This document shows, piece after piece, positions 35,060-42,735 of a stretch of 64,000 bases of DNA; positions within the stretch are counted from its first letter, which is position 1, and the number at the start of each line of letters is the position of its first letter. Source of the DNA: Paraneptunicella aestuarii (GTDB lineage Bacteria > Pseudomonadota > Gammaproteobacteria > Enterobacterales > Alteromonadaceae); assembly GCF_019900845.1 (NCBI RefSeq), contig NZ_CP074570.1, positions 930,001 through 994,000 of the forward strand, read 5' to 3'. The notes beneath the pieces are model-generated. The model did no database searches. It was not told where the DNA came from and saw only the letters and a program-made list of their open reading frames with translations. The position numbers were made by a program, and so were the translations under genes.

Positions 35060-35347
35060 TAGGGCCAGGGCTAATACTAAGCCCGATGCTCACTTACGCT
35101 CGTATGAGCACGCTCGAAGCGCCCTCGGAGAGGGAGCGAAGCAAGAGCGCGCGAAAAAGAGTGTAAGTGAGCGCAGGTTAAAGATGCCCTTAACGTATGA
35201 GGATTTCAGGCAGTTCATCAGCAAGATCCCGGTAGCAAGATCCTGGTAACAAAAGTACGCTTTGAATTTTTAGTATTGTTATAACAGTGTTGACACTTTC
35301 TTGCATCGTGCTAACGTTAGTACATTGTTGTTACTTAAGAGATCACT
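35060..35347. repeat. Gene-free stretch with inverted and tandem repeats
   Basis: GCTCACTTAC at 35088-35097 is the exact reverse complement of GTAAGTGAGC at 35163-35172, enclosing a GC-rich, purine-biased centre. Inside, TGCTCA (35087) and TGAGCA (35105) form a smaller dyad. Further on AGCAAGATCCCGGT and AGCAAGATCCTGGT (35220-35247) are tandem 14-mers. The MazEF promoter region follows at 35290. No coding frame is supported. Confidence 0.6.
35290..35323 (+). promoter_or_regulatory. Promoter and palindromic operator candidate for the mazEF pair
   Basis: TTGACA at 35290 is a perfect -35 box; TAACGT 16 bases later is a poor -10. Overlapping that -10 is the palindrome CTAACGTTAG (35311-35320), extending as GTGCTAAC/GTTAGTAC with one mismatch. 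This is a fitting site for autorepression by the AbrB/MazE-type antitoxin. Confidence 0.5.
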
Positions 35348-35599
35348 ATGGAAATTGTGTTACGTAAAATTGGTAATTCCAAAGGGGCAGTGATCCCGGC
35401 GGCATTATTAAAAGAACTGGGTTTGAATGTTGGCGATACTCTTGAGGCTGTGGCGAAGGATGGAAACCTGATCATGGCGCCCAAAAATAAGAAAAAATAC
35501 ACATTGGCTGAGTTATTGGCCAAGTGTGATGCTAATGCACCTATGCCAGACGAATTTAAAGAATGGGACAACCTGGATGCCGTGGGGAATGAAGTGTAA
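35348..35599 (+). CDS. AbrB/MazE-family antitoxin
   Basis: An 83 aa protein with a swapped-hairpin AbrB/MazE DNA-binding N-terminus: VLRKIGNSKGAVIPAALLKE and LGLNVGDTLEAVAKDGNLIM. The C-terminal tail (LAELLAKCDANAPMPDEFKE) is acidic, as expected for a segment that wraps around and inhibits the toxin. The stop overlaps the toxin start by one base. It should bind the palindrome at 35311 to repress its own operon. Confidence 0.88.
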   Translation: MEIVLRKIGNSKGAVIPAALLKELGLNVGDTLEAVAKDGNLIMAPKNKKKYTLAELLAKCDANAPMPDEFKEWDNLDAVGNEV

Positions 35600-35940
35600 T
35601 GGCAGTATTTGAACGTGGCGATATTGTCAGGGTTTGTTTAAACCCGACTTCTGGCAAAGAAGTACAAGGTGATTTTAGACCTTGTTTGGTGTTGTCCCCT
35701 AAGTCCTTCAATAAACTTGGTATTACATTGATAGCACCTATCACTCAAGGCGGGGATTTTTCACGCTTCAAGGGCTTTACTGTTGCTTTAATGGGCGCGG
35801 GAACCGAAACACAAGGCGTAATCTTGGTAAATGCCATCAGGATGGTCGATTTACAGGCCAGAAAAGCCAAAAAGCTTGAACAGACTCCTGCTAATATCGT
35901 TGAGGAAGTTTTGGCGATACTGGGGGCTATTTTGGAATAA
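35599..35940 (+). CDS. MazF/PemK-family mRNA interferase toxin
   Basis: A 113 aa toxin: FERGDIVRVCLNPTSGKEVQ at the start has the RGDI-hx-P-T-x-G signature, DFRPCLVLSPKSFNKLG follows with the catalytic Arg region, and GVILVNAIRMVDLQARKAKK the C-terminal part of the fold. MazF enzymes cut mRNA at short sites and stop growth when the antitoxin is lost. The position next to the TIR/MoxR block suggests stabilisation of the cargo or an added defence layer. Confidence 0.9.
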   Translation: MAVFERGDIVRVCLNPTSGKEVQGDFRPCLVLSPKSFNKLGITLIAPITQGGDFSRFKGFTVALMGAGTETQGVILVNAIRMVDLQARKAKKLEQTPANIVEEVLAILGAILE

Positions 35941-36041
35941 ACTTCCAACTGCTTCCAATTAACTAATGTTCTACTCCCTTGTGCCGAAAATCATTACACT
36001 ATTCTTCCTTTTTTCTCCCATTTTCTTATTAAGGACTGACT

Positions 36042-37112
36042 ATGAAAGCCGCTGTGTTATTTGAAACCGGAAAACCATTGCAAGTTGTGGACGGTGTGCA
36101 AATTCCTGAATTGCTGCAAGGGCAGGTGCTGGTGGATGTGCATTATTCTGGCTTGTGCCATTCTCAGTTGGCGGAAGTGCGTGGGCATCGCGGTGAAGAC
36201 CGTTGGGTGCCGCACTTGTTAGGTCACGAAGCGGTGGGAACGGTGAGCGCGGTTGGCGCTGGCGTTAGCAAGGTGGCAACAGGCGATAAGGTGGTTTTAG
36301 GCTGGATTAAAGGTGAAGGGCAAGATGTGCCGGGCGCACGTTATCCGTTGGTGAAAGACGGTAAGGAGTACCTGCTTAATTCTGGTGGCGTGACCACTTT
36401 TAGTGAGCAAACCATTGCATCGGAAAACCGTTTGGTGAAATTACCTGATGGTATGCCCGACAAGTTAGCCGTGCTTTTGGGATGTGCCTTGCCGACGGGC
36501 ATGGGGTTAGTCTTTAACGAAGCCAAGTTGCTGCCCGATGCGCTAGAATCGCAAGGCAAATCTATCGCTGTCTTTGGCTTAGGCGGCGTGGGATTAAGTG
36601 CCTTAATCGCAGCGTATACTACTCAGCCTAAAGTTCTGATTGCCATTGATGTGGAAGCGCACAAGTTAGAACTGGCTAAGAAGCTTGGCGCGACCCACAC
36701 CATTGATTTAAGCACTGAAAATTGGCAAGAAGCCTTGCAAGCCATTTGCCCCGGCGGTGTGGATTACAGTTTTGAAGCAGGTGGTAAAGCCGAGACTATT
36801 GAAATGGCTTTTGAAGCGGTGCGCGATGCTGGCGGGCAGTGCATTTTTGCTTCTCATCCGAAAGAAGGCGAAATGATCCGCTTGGAGCCTCACGCGTTCC
36901 ATCGTGGTAAATCTATTCGCGGTAGCTGGGGCGGTGGTAGCCAACCCGACCGTGATATTCCGTTGTTTGTTGAACTGTATAAAGCAGGCAAGTTGCCTAA
37001 TTTGGAATTGCTGCTCAGCCATGAATATTCATTAGATGAGATTAATCAGGCGTTGGATGATTTAGAAGCAAGAAAGATCACAAGAGCTTTGATTAAGATT
37101 GCCGGGGAATAG
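36042..37112 (+). CDS. Zinc-dependent alcohol dehydrogenase family protein
   Basis: A 356 aa medium-chain dehydrogenase. Catalytic zinc ligands are seen in YSGLCHSQLAEVRGH (Cys), LLGHEAVGTVSAVGAGV (His-Glu) and LLGCALPTGMGLVF (Cys), and the NAD site in IAVFGLGGVGLSALIAA near residue 173. The lobe that holds the four structural-zinc cysteines in class III enzymes lacks those cysteines here (residues ~85-115). So it resembles the class III outline but lacks the second zinc. In this locus it could oxidise a sugar or reduce an aldehyde, such as one made by the LuxC-like enzyme; that is inference. Confidence 0.82.
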   Translation: MKAAVLFETGKPLQVVDGVQIPELLQGQVLVDVHYSGLCHSQLAEVRGHRGEDRWVPHLLGHEAVGTVSAVGAGVSKVATGDKVVLGWIKGEGQDVPGARYPLVKDGKEYLLNSGGVTTFSEQTIASENRLVKLPDGMPDKLAVLLGCALPTGMGLVFNEAKLLPDALESQGKSIAVFGLGGVGLSALIAAYTTQPKVLIAIDVEAHKLELAKKLGATHTIDLSTENWQEALQAICPGGVDYSFEAGGKAETIEMAFEAVRDAGGQCIFASHPKEGEMIRLEPHAFHRGKSIRGSWGGGSQPDRDIPLFVELYKAGKLPNLELLLSHEYSLDEINQALDDLEARKITRALIKIAGE

Positions 37113-37234
37113 CGATTAACTGAGAGCTTAAGGTTCAGTTTTCCCGGGAATCGGCAGATAATTAACATATTGTTTTTTCTCAGTTGGTTTTTCTTCAAAC
37201 AGTGTTCTATCAATCACCAAGCTCAGGAGCAAGC

Positions 37235-38302
37235 ATGATTAAATTCGGGATCGTTGGATTCGGTCTGGCTGCGAAAGTTTTCCATTTACCCATTCTCACT
37301 CGACTTTCAGGTGCGCAAGTCACGGCTGTTTATTCTTCCAAGGCAGTTGAAGAGGTTCACCAAGTCTTACCTGATGCCGCTGTTTTTAACGATGTAGACG
37401 AGTTTATTGCACAGGCTGATATTGATGTTGTGGTGGTGCTTACGCCCAATGATTTGCATGCTCCGATTGCGGCAAAAGCCCTTAAAACAGGCAAGCATGT
37501 GATTATTGATAAGCCCTTTGTTTGCCATGTGGATGAAGGCAAAGAGTTGATTGCGCTGGCTAATGAGCATGGGCGCTTGTTGAGTGTTTATCATAACCGC
37601 CGCTGGGATGGTGATTTCCTGACGCTACAAAAATTACTGAGCGAAGGTCGTTTAGGCGAGCTGCGTTATTTAGAGTCTCGCTTCGACAAATACCGTCCTC
37701 GTGTTTGGGGGCGTTGGCGTGAGCAGGACAGAGCCGGAGCCGGGTTACTGTTCGATATTGGATCGCACTTGATTGATCAGGTATTAACGTTACTTGGTAA
37801 GCCGCAAAAAGTATCGGCGAAGGTGTTGAAGCAACGTGATGGTTCAGAAGCGCCCGATTATTTTGATATTCAACTGAGCTACAACAACAATGCCACGTTA
37901 GTTCGATTACGTGGTTCCTGTTTGGCTCGTCAAACGCCGCACCGTTTTTATGTGGAAGGCTCGCAAGCCACGTTTATCAAGAAAGAGCTGGATATTCAGG
38001 AAACGCAAATGGGGCAGAACATGTCTCCTTATGCCGATGAATGGGGTGTTGAAAGTACCGAATTTTACGGACAACTGCTACGTATGCCGCCTGATGGCAA
38101 TATTCAGAATAAAGAACACGACGAGCCGGTGATTATCCCTACCGAGCGTGGTGCTTACCAAACTTACTACGAGAACTTTGTGAATGCATGTAATGGCAAA
38201 GAGGCTTTGCATGTGACCGCAGAACAAGCCTTGGATGTGATTAAGATTATTGAGTTGGCGACAGCGTCTTCTCAGTCTGGCAAGGAGTTGGACTTTGACT
38301 AG
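37235..38302 (+). CDS. Gfo/Idh/MocA-family oxidoreductase
   Basis: About 355 aa from the ATG at 37235, preceded by AGGAG at proper spacing; the frame opening at 37184 is rejected. The N-terminal Rossmann domain has FGIVGFGLAAKVFHLPIL and VVLTPNDLHAPIAAKAL; the catalytic signature is the DKP form (HVIIDKPFVCHVDEG near residue 95). The C-terminal domain has ESRFDKYRPRVWGRWREQ and LLFDIGSHLIDQVLTLLGKP with the conserved D-x-G-x-H. Such enzymes oxidise or reduce a ring hydroxyl of a sugar or nucleotide sugar using NAD(P). It overlaps the next gene by 8 bases. Confidence 0.88.
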   Translation: MIKFGIVGFGLAAKVFHLPILTRLSGAQVTAVYSSKAVEEVHQVLPDAAVFNDVDEFIAQADIDVVVVLTPNDLHAPIAAKALKTGKHVIIDKPFVCHVDEGKELIALANEHGRLLSVYHNRRWDGDFLTLQKLLSEGRLGELRYLESRFDKYRPRVWGRWREQDRAGAGLLFDIGSHLIDQVLTLLGKPQKVSAKVLKQRDGSEAPDYFDIQLSYNNNATLVRLRGSCLARQTPHRFYVEGSQATFIKKELDIQETQMGQNMSPYADEWGVESTEFYGQLLRMPPDGNIQNKEHDEPVIIPTERGAYQTYYENFVNACNGKEALHVTAEQALDVIKIIELATASSQSGKELDFD

Positions 38303-39530
38303 CGCGAATAACCAATCTGGTGAGTTCAGATTAGTCACTGGTGAGCCAGCTAAATTGCTGCTGGATGTGGGAGAACATCCGGTTGCCCATAAGTTTGTTC
38401 CACAGAAAGGGCAAATGGAAGAGAGCTTTCCTATTCAGCTTGGAATTGGTCAGCAATCCGGTTTGGTTGGCTTAATCCATCCTCCTGCATGGCAAGCGTT
38501 AACGCCTATCTATCCCTGGATTGTGTGTAATGAACCGGAAGATCATCTGGATGAATTAGCCCAGGTGCTAAATGAAAAACTGGCTGAAAAATTGGTAAAA
38601 ACCACCGACTCACCAAAACAATTACTCGGCTTAAGCTATAAAGACGACACTCTGTTAGAGCGTTTAAACAAGCTGGGCGTAGGAGATATTTCACAGTTTC
38701 AACATGCCAGATTACAGCAGGTGGTTAAACCGGGTGTTGAGGTGGTGCAAGCGGTGATTTCTGACGCTGATTTTGCTGAAAATCAAAGTGCAAAAGGCCA
38801 GTATGATCTGATCCTTGGCCGGCATATTCTGGAGCACACCTGGGACACCCGAGCCTTCCTGAATAATGTGTTGAGTCTGTTGTCTGACGATGGATTGCTC
38901 ATGCTGGAAGTGCCTGCCAATGAAAAGGCGTTTCAGAATGCGCAACATACAGTGATTTGGGAAGAACATAGCCTGTATTTCACCGAACATACCTTAAAAG
39001 GCTTGATGCAGGAATATGGCTTAAGTATCGAATCTTTTATTCGTTATCCAATGGCGTTGGAAGATGTGCTGATTGTACTGGTCAGAAAAGGCTTATCATC
39101 AACCCAGGACGTTCCAGAACAAGACTTGATAAAACCGGATTTGCAAGAAGAAAAGTGGGTAGAGCACTTTCAGCAAAGTTTTCAGTCCTCAAAACAATTT
39201 TTCCAAGAAAAATTAGCGGGTTATCGAGCGCAATACGGCAAGGTTGCCATATTAGGTGCGGGGCATTTAGGGGTGGCGTTTGTGAACTTCTATCAATTGG
39301 GAAATTTGATTGATGCCGTTATTGATGACGACCCAAACAAGCAAGGTATGTATATGCCGGGATGTCAGCTTCCTATTACTGGTTCCAAAGCACTTAACGA
39401 TGGTGAGTATTCACTATGCTTGTTGACGTGTAACCCTTGGAATAACGAAAAAATAGCTCAGCGTAATCAGGATTTCATCAATAAAGGCGGTGTGTTTTTA
39501 TCGGTGTTTCAACCGGAGAAATGGTCATGA
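38295..39530 (+). CDS. C-methyltransferase-like SAM enzyme with C-terminal Rossmann-like domain
   Basis: About 411 aa from the TTG at 38295, seven bases after AAGGAG and overlapping the previous gene's stop. The N-terminal ~100 residues resemble the substrate part of sugar C-methyltransferases; YDLILGRHILEHTWDTRAFL (near residue 175) and LLMLEVPANEKAF form the SAM domain. The C-terminal part, KVAILGAGHLGVAFVNFYQL near 315 and AVIDDDPNKQGMYMPGCQLP, matches the C-terminal domain of that family (Methyltransf_14 type). The N-terminal zinc-binding cysteines of the best-known members are not seen. Likely adds a methyl group to a deoxysugar. Confidence 0.78.
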   Translation: MTSANNQSGEFRLVTGEPAKLLLDVGEHPVAHKFVPQKGQMEESFPIQLGIGQQSGLVGLIHPPAWQALTPIYPWIVCNEPEDHLDELAQVLNEKLAEKLVKTTDSPKQLLGLSYKDDTLLERLNKLGVGDISQFQHARLQQVVKPGVEVVQAVISDADFAENQSAKGQYDLILGRHILEHTWDTRAFLNNVLSLLSDDGLLMLEVPANEKAFQNAQHTVIWEEHSLYFTEHTLKGLMQEYGLSIESFIRYPMALEDVLIVLVRKGLSSTQDVPEQDLIKPDLQEEKWVEHFQQSFQSSKQFFQEKLAGYRAQYGKVAILGAGHLGVAFVNFYQLGNLIDAVIDDDPNKQGMYMPGCQLPITGSKALNDGEYSLCLLTCNPWNNEKIAQRNQDFINKGGVFLSVFQPEKWS

Positions 39531-40054
39531 AATATAGAACGATTAATGAAGCCGTACTTTATAACGATGAAGAAATCTGCACCTTAACCAAAGACGATTT
39601 GGCTGAATTGTCGGAGCTGGGTTTGGCGACTAAAGAACAACGTACCCGTTTGTGTGTGCATGAAGAACCTGGTTCACTGGTGCATGAGATGTTTATTATT
39701 CACACCAACGACACCTATGTTCGCCCGCATCGACATCGTACAAAAAGTGAATCATTTCAGGTGTTGGAAGGCGAAGCTTCTTTGGTATTATTCGACGACA
39801 ACGGGCAGGTGCAGAGGGTTGTGTCGTTGGGTGGGTTAGCGAGTGGCAAAACTTTCTATTTCAAGATGCCAGCTCTGGTTTGGCATATGTTGGTGATTCA
39901 TTCCAAAGTCCTGGTATTTAAAGAAGTGACTCAAGGGCCATTCGATTCTGAGGATTGTGAATTCCCGGATTGGGCTCCTACCGGACGACACTGCGACGAA
40001 GTACCTGAATATATGCAAACAATAAATAAAATGATTAATCACTATGACGCATAA
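39527..40054 (+). CDS. WbuC-family cupin
   Basis: About 175 aa from ATG 39527 (nine bases after GGAG, overlapping the previous stop). A single cupin domain: MFIIHTNDTYVRPHRHRTKS has the H-x-H metal ligands near residue 72, ESFQVLEGEASLVLFDD the Glu ligand and turn, and PALVWHMLVIHSKVLVFKEV the second motif with His. The family is found in many O-antigen and glycan loci (WbuC), usually without a proven reaction. It lies within a tight run of overlapping genes. Confidence 0.82.
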   Translation: MKYRTINEAVLYNDEEICTLTKDDLAELSELGLATKEQRTRLCVHEEPGSLVHEMFIIHTNDTYVRPHRHRTKSESFQVLEGEASLVLFDDNGQVQRVVSLGGLASGKTFYFKMPALVWHMLVIHSKVLVFKEVTQGPFDSEDCEFPDWAPTGRHCDEVPEYMQTINKMINHYDA

Positions 40055-40781
40055 TATTCCTTTTCTTGTAGTAATAACGGGAGCAAGCCGGGGCATCGGC
40101 TTGGAGCTTGTTCGGCAATACGCTCAACAAGGATTATCTAACGGACGTTTTTGTAAAGTGATCGCGACCTGTCGTGATCCGGAGAATGCGCCACAACTTC
40201 AAGCTTTAGCCGAAGATGTTCGACGTAATGGCAACGACAATATTGTTATTCGTGAATTGGACGTGACCAATCAGGATTCTGTCCAAGCGTTTAAATCTTC
40301 CTTACGTGGACGTTCTATCGATATTCTCATCAACAATGCAGGTATGTACGGCTCCAATGCGCCGCTGTTACCGGTTGATATCGAGCAATGGCATGAAGTG
40401 TTTCATTTAAATTGCGTGTCGCCAGTCTATTTAACCCAGCAGCTTTTAGAGAATTTGAAACAGAGCCAGTTGGGCAAGGTAGTGACTATTAGTAGCGACA
40501 TGGGCAGCATTACCAATAATACGGGCGGCGGGGCTTATTTGTATCGCTCTTCCAAAGCGGCCTTAAATGCCGCTATGTATAGCTTGTCATTAGATGTGAA
40601 AGAGTTTGGTATCACGGTAATGATGCTGCATCCGGGGCATGTGAAAACCGATATGGGCGGCCCAAATGCCAAGATCTCGGTTGAGGAATCGGCATCAGGG
40701 CTGCGTAAAACCATTGATGATGTGAGTTTGGACGACAGTGGTGCTTTCCGTAACTGGAAAGGCGAATCTATGCCTTGGTAA
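40044..40781 (+). CDS. Short-chain dehydrogenase/reductase
   Basis: A 245 aa classical SDR: VITGASRGIGLELVRQYAQQ binds the cofactor, ILINNAGMYGSNAPLLPVD near residue 97, VVTISSDMGSITNNTGGGAY and the catalytic YRSSK near 167. It resembles the C-factor/CsgA subgroup of SDRs. It overlaps the cupin gene by 11 bases. Substrate unknown; likely a sugar ketone in this context. The operon seems to end here, as the next gene is on the other strand. Confidence 0.82.
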   Translation: MTHNIPFLVVITGASRGIGLELVRQYAQQGLSNGRFCKVIATCRDPENAPQLQALAEDVRRNGNDNIVIRELDVTNQDSVQAFKSSLRGRSIDILINNAGMYGSNAPLLPVDIEQWHEVFHLNCVSPVYLTQQLLENLKQSQLGKVVTISSDMGSITNNTGGGAYLYRSSKAALNAAMYSLSLDVKEFGITVMMLHPGHVKTDMGGPNAKISVEESASGLRKTIDDVSLDDSGAFRNWKGESMPW

Positions 40782-40790
40782 CGGCGAGCT

Positions 40791-41021
40791 TTAAAGCATT
40801 ATCGCTAATAGCCACACCAGCAATATGACCTCAGCAAGCCCAAACGCAGTAATTCGATATTCATGATCCTGGGCTTGTTTTTTATTCGGATAGTTGCCTA
40901 GTGTGAAGAGTTGTAACGACCATTTTCCAATAAAGTAGAAGATGGTAGCGATAGTTTCTGCGATTAATACGTTGAAAACAAATCTGAAGAAGCCTGCTAT
41001 CGAGTCGGTAATTATATCCAT
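40791..41021 (-). CDS. Small two-helix membrane protein
   Basis: A 76 aa protein with two hydrophobic segments (FFRFVFNVLIAETIATIFYF near residue 11; FGLAEVILLVWLLAIML at the C-terminus) and a basic loop between them. A GAGGGA ribosome site 8 bases before the ATG at 41021 supports it as real. I do not recognise the family. It is the only evident integral membrane protein within the sugar genes and is not part of the neighbouring operons. Confidence 0.55.
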   Translation of the reverse strand: MDIITDSIAGFFRFVFNVLIAETIATIFYFIGKWSLQLFTLGNYPNKKQAQDHEYRITAFGLAEVILLVWLLAIML

Positions 41022-41137
41022 TGTTAATGTCCCTCTTTTACCGCTATTGCTTGAATGTGTCCGATTGAAAGTAAATTGGGGCTAATCCGTTTTTTACAAG
41101 CATGATAATTGAATGAGTCGGATTTCCCCTCACCCCT

Positions 41138-41164
41138 TCAAGAAATTTTCAACATTTCCGATAA
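41138..41164 (+). promoter_or_regulatory. Candidate sigma-28 (FliA)-like promoter 3
   Basis: TCAAGAAA at 41138 and TCCGATAA at 41157 (7 of 8 matches to GCCGATAA). The spacing is one base shorter than in the sites at 16712 and 21755. About 100 bases before the start at 41266, which begins a transcription unit after a minus-strand gene. Confidence 0.42.
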
Positions 41165-41265
41165 CCTGTTTAAGTGCCTAAAAAGTCGCTTGTGTTTTGG
41201 TAGAGAAATTGTCAATCTTCGCACCGAAGCACTCGCGTGTGTCACAGGTTAAACAATGGGCGACC

Positions 41266-42735
41266 ATGAGTAAGAACAGTAACACCAAGCATTATAACAA
41301 TAAGAAAAGTCGAGTATTTATCTCCGGGATCTTCAACGTATTGCATCCTGGACATATCAGGCTGTTTAAATTTGCATCCGAATTAGCGGATGAAGTGGTT
41401 GTGGGTCTGCAAATGAAGACCGAGCACGACCATAATATGCTCGACGATAACGAGCGTCTGCAAGCATTACAAGCCGTGAGCCTGGTCAATAACATTGTCC
41501 TGATCCATGATTTGGTAGCAGTGCTTAACGAGCTGAAACCCGATTTGGTATTGAAAGGTAGTGAGTTCAAACATCGCGATAATATCGAAGAAAGTATCGT
41601 TCAGGCTTGGGGCGGTAAACTGGTGTTTAGCTCGGGTGAAAACCAGTTCTATTCCGAGAAGTTTATCCATCGTAATGGCTACAAGAATGAAGCCCATTTC
41701 CCCACTGCTTATCGTAACTACATTACTCGCCATCAAATTAATCGCGCTTTAATTGAAGATGCCTTAAGCAAGATCAGTGCAACCCGAGTGGCGGTGATTG
41801 GCGACATTATTCTGGATGAATACATTGATTGCGATCCGGTAGGACTTTCTCGCGAAGACCCTACTATTGTGGTGACTCCGACCGATTCTAACTTATTCGT
41901 TGGCGGTGCAGCCATTGTGGCGCAGCACACTCGTACTTTGGGCGCGAATGTTGATTTTTATTCAGTGGCTGGTGTCGACAGCAGTGCCGACTGGCTGGAA
42001 ACCGAGATGTCAGCGCATGGTGTAAATACTTTTATTTATCAGGATGATTCACGCCCCACGACGGTAAAACGCCGTTATCGCACCCAGAATAAAACCCTGT
42101 TGCGGGTTAATGAATATCGTAGTCATTCATTAGCGAAGAATCTTCAAAAGCAATTGTTAGAGGATTTTGAGCGCAATATCGATAGCTATGATTTGGTGGT
42201 GTTTTCTGATTTCAGCTATGGCTTATTAACCACCAACTTTATTACTCAGTTGCAGGCTATTGCCAAAGCGCATGGCGTGAATATGGTTGCCGACAGCCAA
42301 ACCTCGTCGCAGCGTGGAGACTTAAGCAAATTCAAAGATCTGATGCTGGTTACGCCCACCGAAATTGAAGCCAGGCTGGCGGTTGATAACCACGACAATG
42401 ATATTGGTTTGGCGGTGGTGATTGAAGATGTGGCGCGTCAGTTGCGTTCTGAGCATGTGATTATTACCCTGAGCGCCGATGGGGCATTGATGCTGGATTT
42501 CACCGATCCTTCCAATCCTCGTTTGGATTCACTTCCTGCCTTGAACAAGAACCCGGTGGATGTATCGGGAGCGGGAGATCTGTTGCTGATCACCACATCA
42601 TTGTTGAAGCAAATCGGTTGTGACTTATGGCATGCTTCGCTAATGGGCATGGTGGCTTCCGCTATTCATATCAGCCAAGTGGGCAATAAGCCCATTGATA
42701 TGAAGAAAGTGCGCCAGTATCTGGATCAAATATGA
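41266..42735 (+). CDS. HldE-like bifunctional protein with reversed domain order (nucleotidyltransferase then PfkB kinase)
   Basis: About 489 aa from ATG 41266; the TTG at 41197 would add 23 unlikely residues. The first ~150 residues are a cytidylyltransferase-fold domain: VFISGIFNVLHPGHIRLFKF with the HxGH motif, then VLKGSEFKHRDNIEES. Residues ~180-489 are a PfkB/ribokinase-type kinase: VAVIGDIILDEYIDCDPVGL, SNLFVGGAAIVAQHTRTLGA, and DVSGAGDLLLITTSLL with the G-A-G-D catalytic motif. E. coli HldE has kinase first and nucleotidyltransferase second; here the order is reversed. It probably phosphorylates and activates a heptose or related sugar, working with the SIS isomerase (13131). Its stop overlaps the start of the next gene. 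Confidence 0.85.
   Translation: MSKNSNTKHYNNKKSRVFISGIFNVLHPGHIRLFKFASELADEVVVGLQMKTEHDHNMLDDNERLQALQAVSLVNNIVLIHDLVAVLNELKPDLVLKGSEFKHRDNIEESIVQAWGGKLVFSSGENQFYSEKFIHRNGYKNEAHFPTAYRNYITRHQINRALIEDALSKISATRVAVIGDIILDEYIDCDPVGLSREDPTIVVTPTDSNLFVGGAAIVAQHTRTLGANVDFYSVAGVDSSADWLETEMSAHGVNTFIYQDDSRPTTVKRRYRTQNKTLLRVNEYRSHSLAKNLQKQLLEDFERNIDSYDLVVFSDFSYGLLTTNFITQLQAIAKAHGVNMVADSQTSSQRGDLSKFKDLMLVTPTEIEARLAVDNHDNDIGLAVVIEDVARQLRSEHVIITLSADGALMLDFTDPSNPRLDSLPALNKNPVDVSGAGDLLLITTSLLKQIGCDLWHASLMGMVASAIHISQVGNKPIDMKKVRQYLDQI

Noticed and set aside
35060..36041. A DGR reverse transcriptase or template repeat next to the candidate variable region
   Set aside because: No frame with reverse transcriptase motifs and no adenine-rich copy of the variable region was found here or elsewhere in the window.
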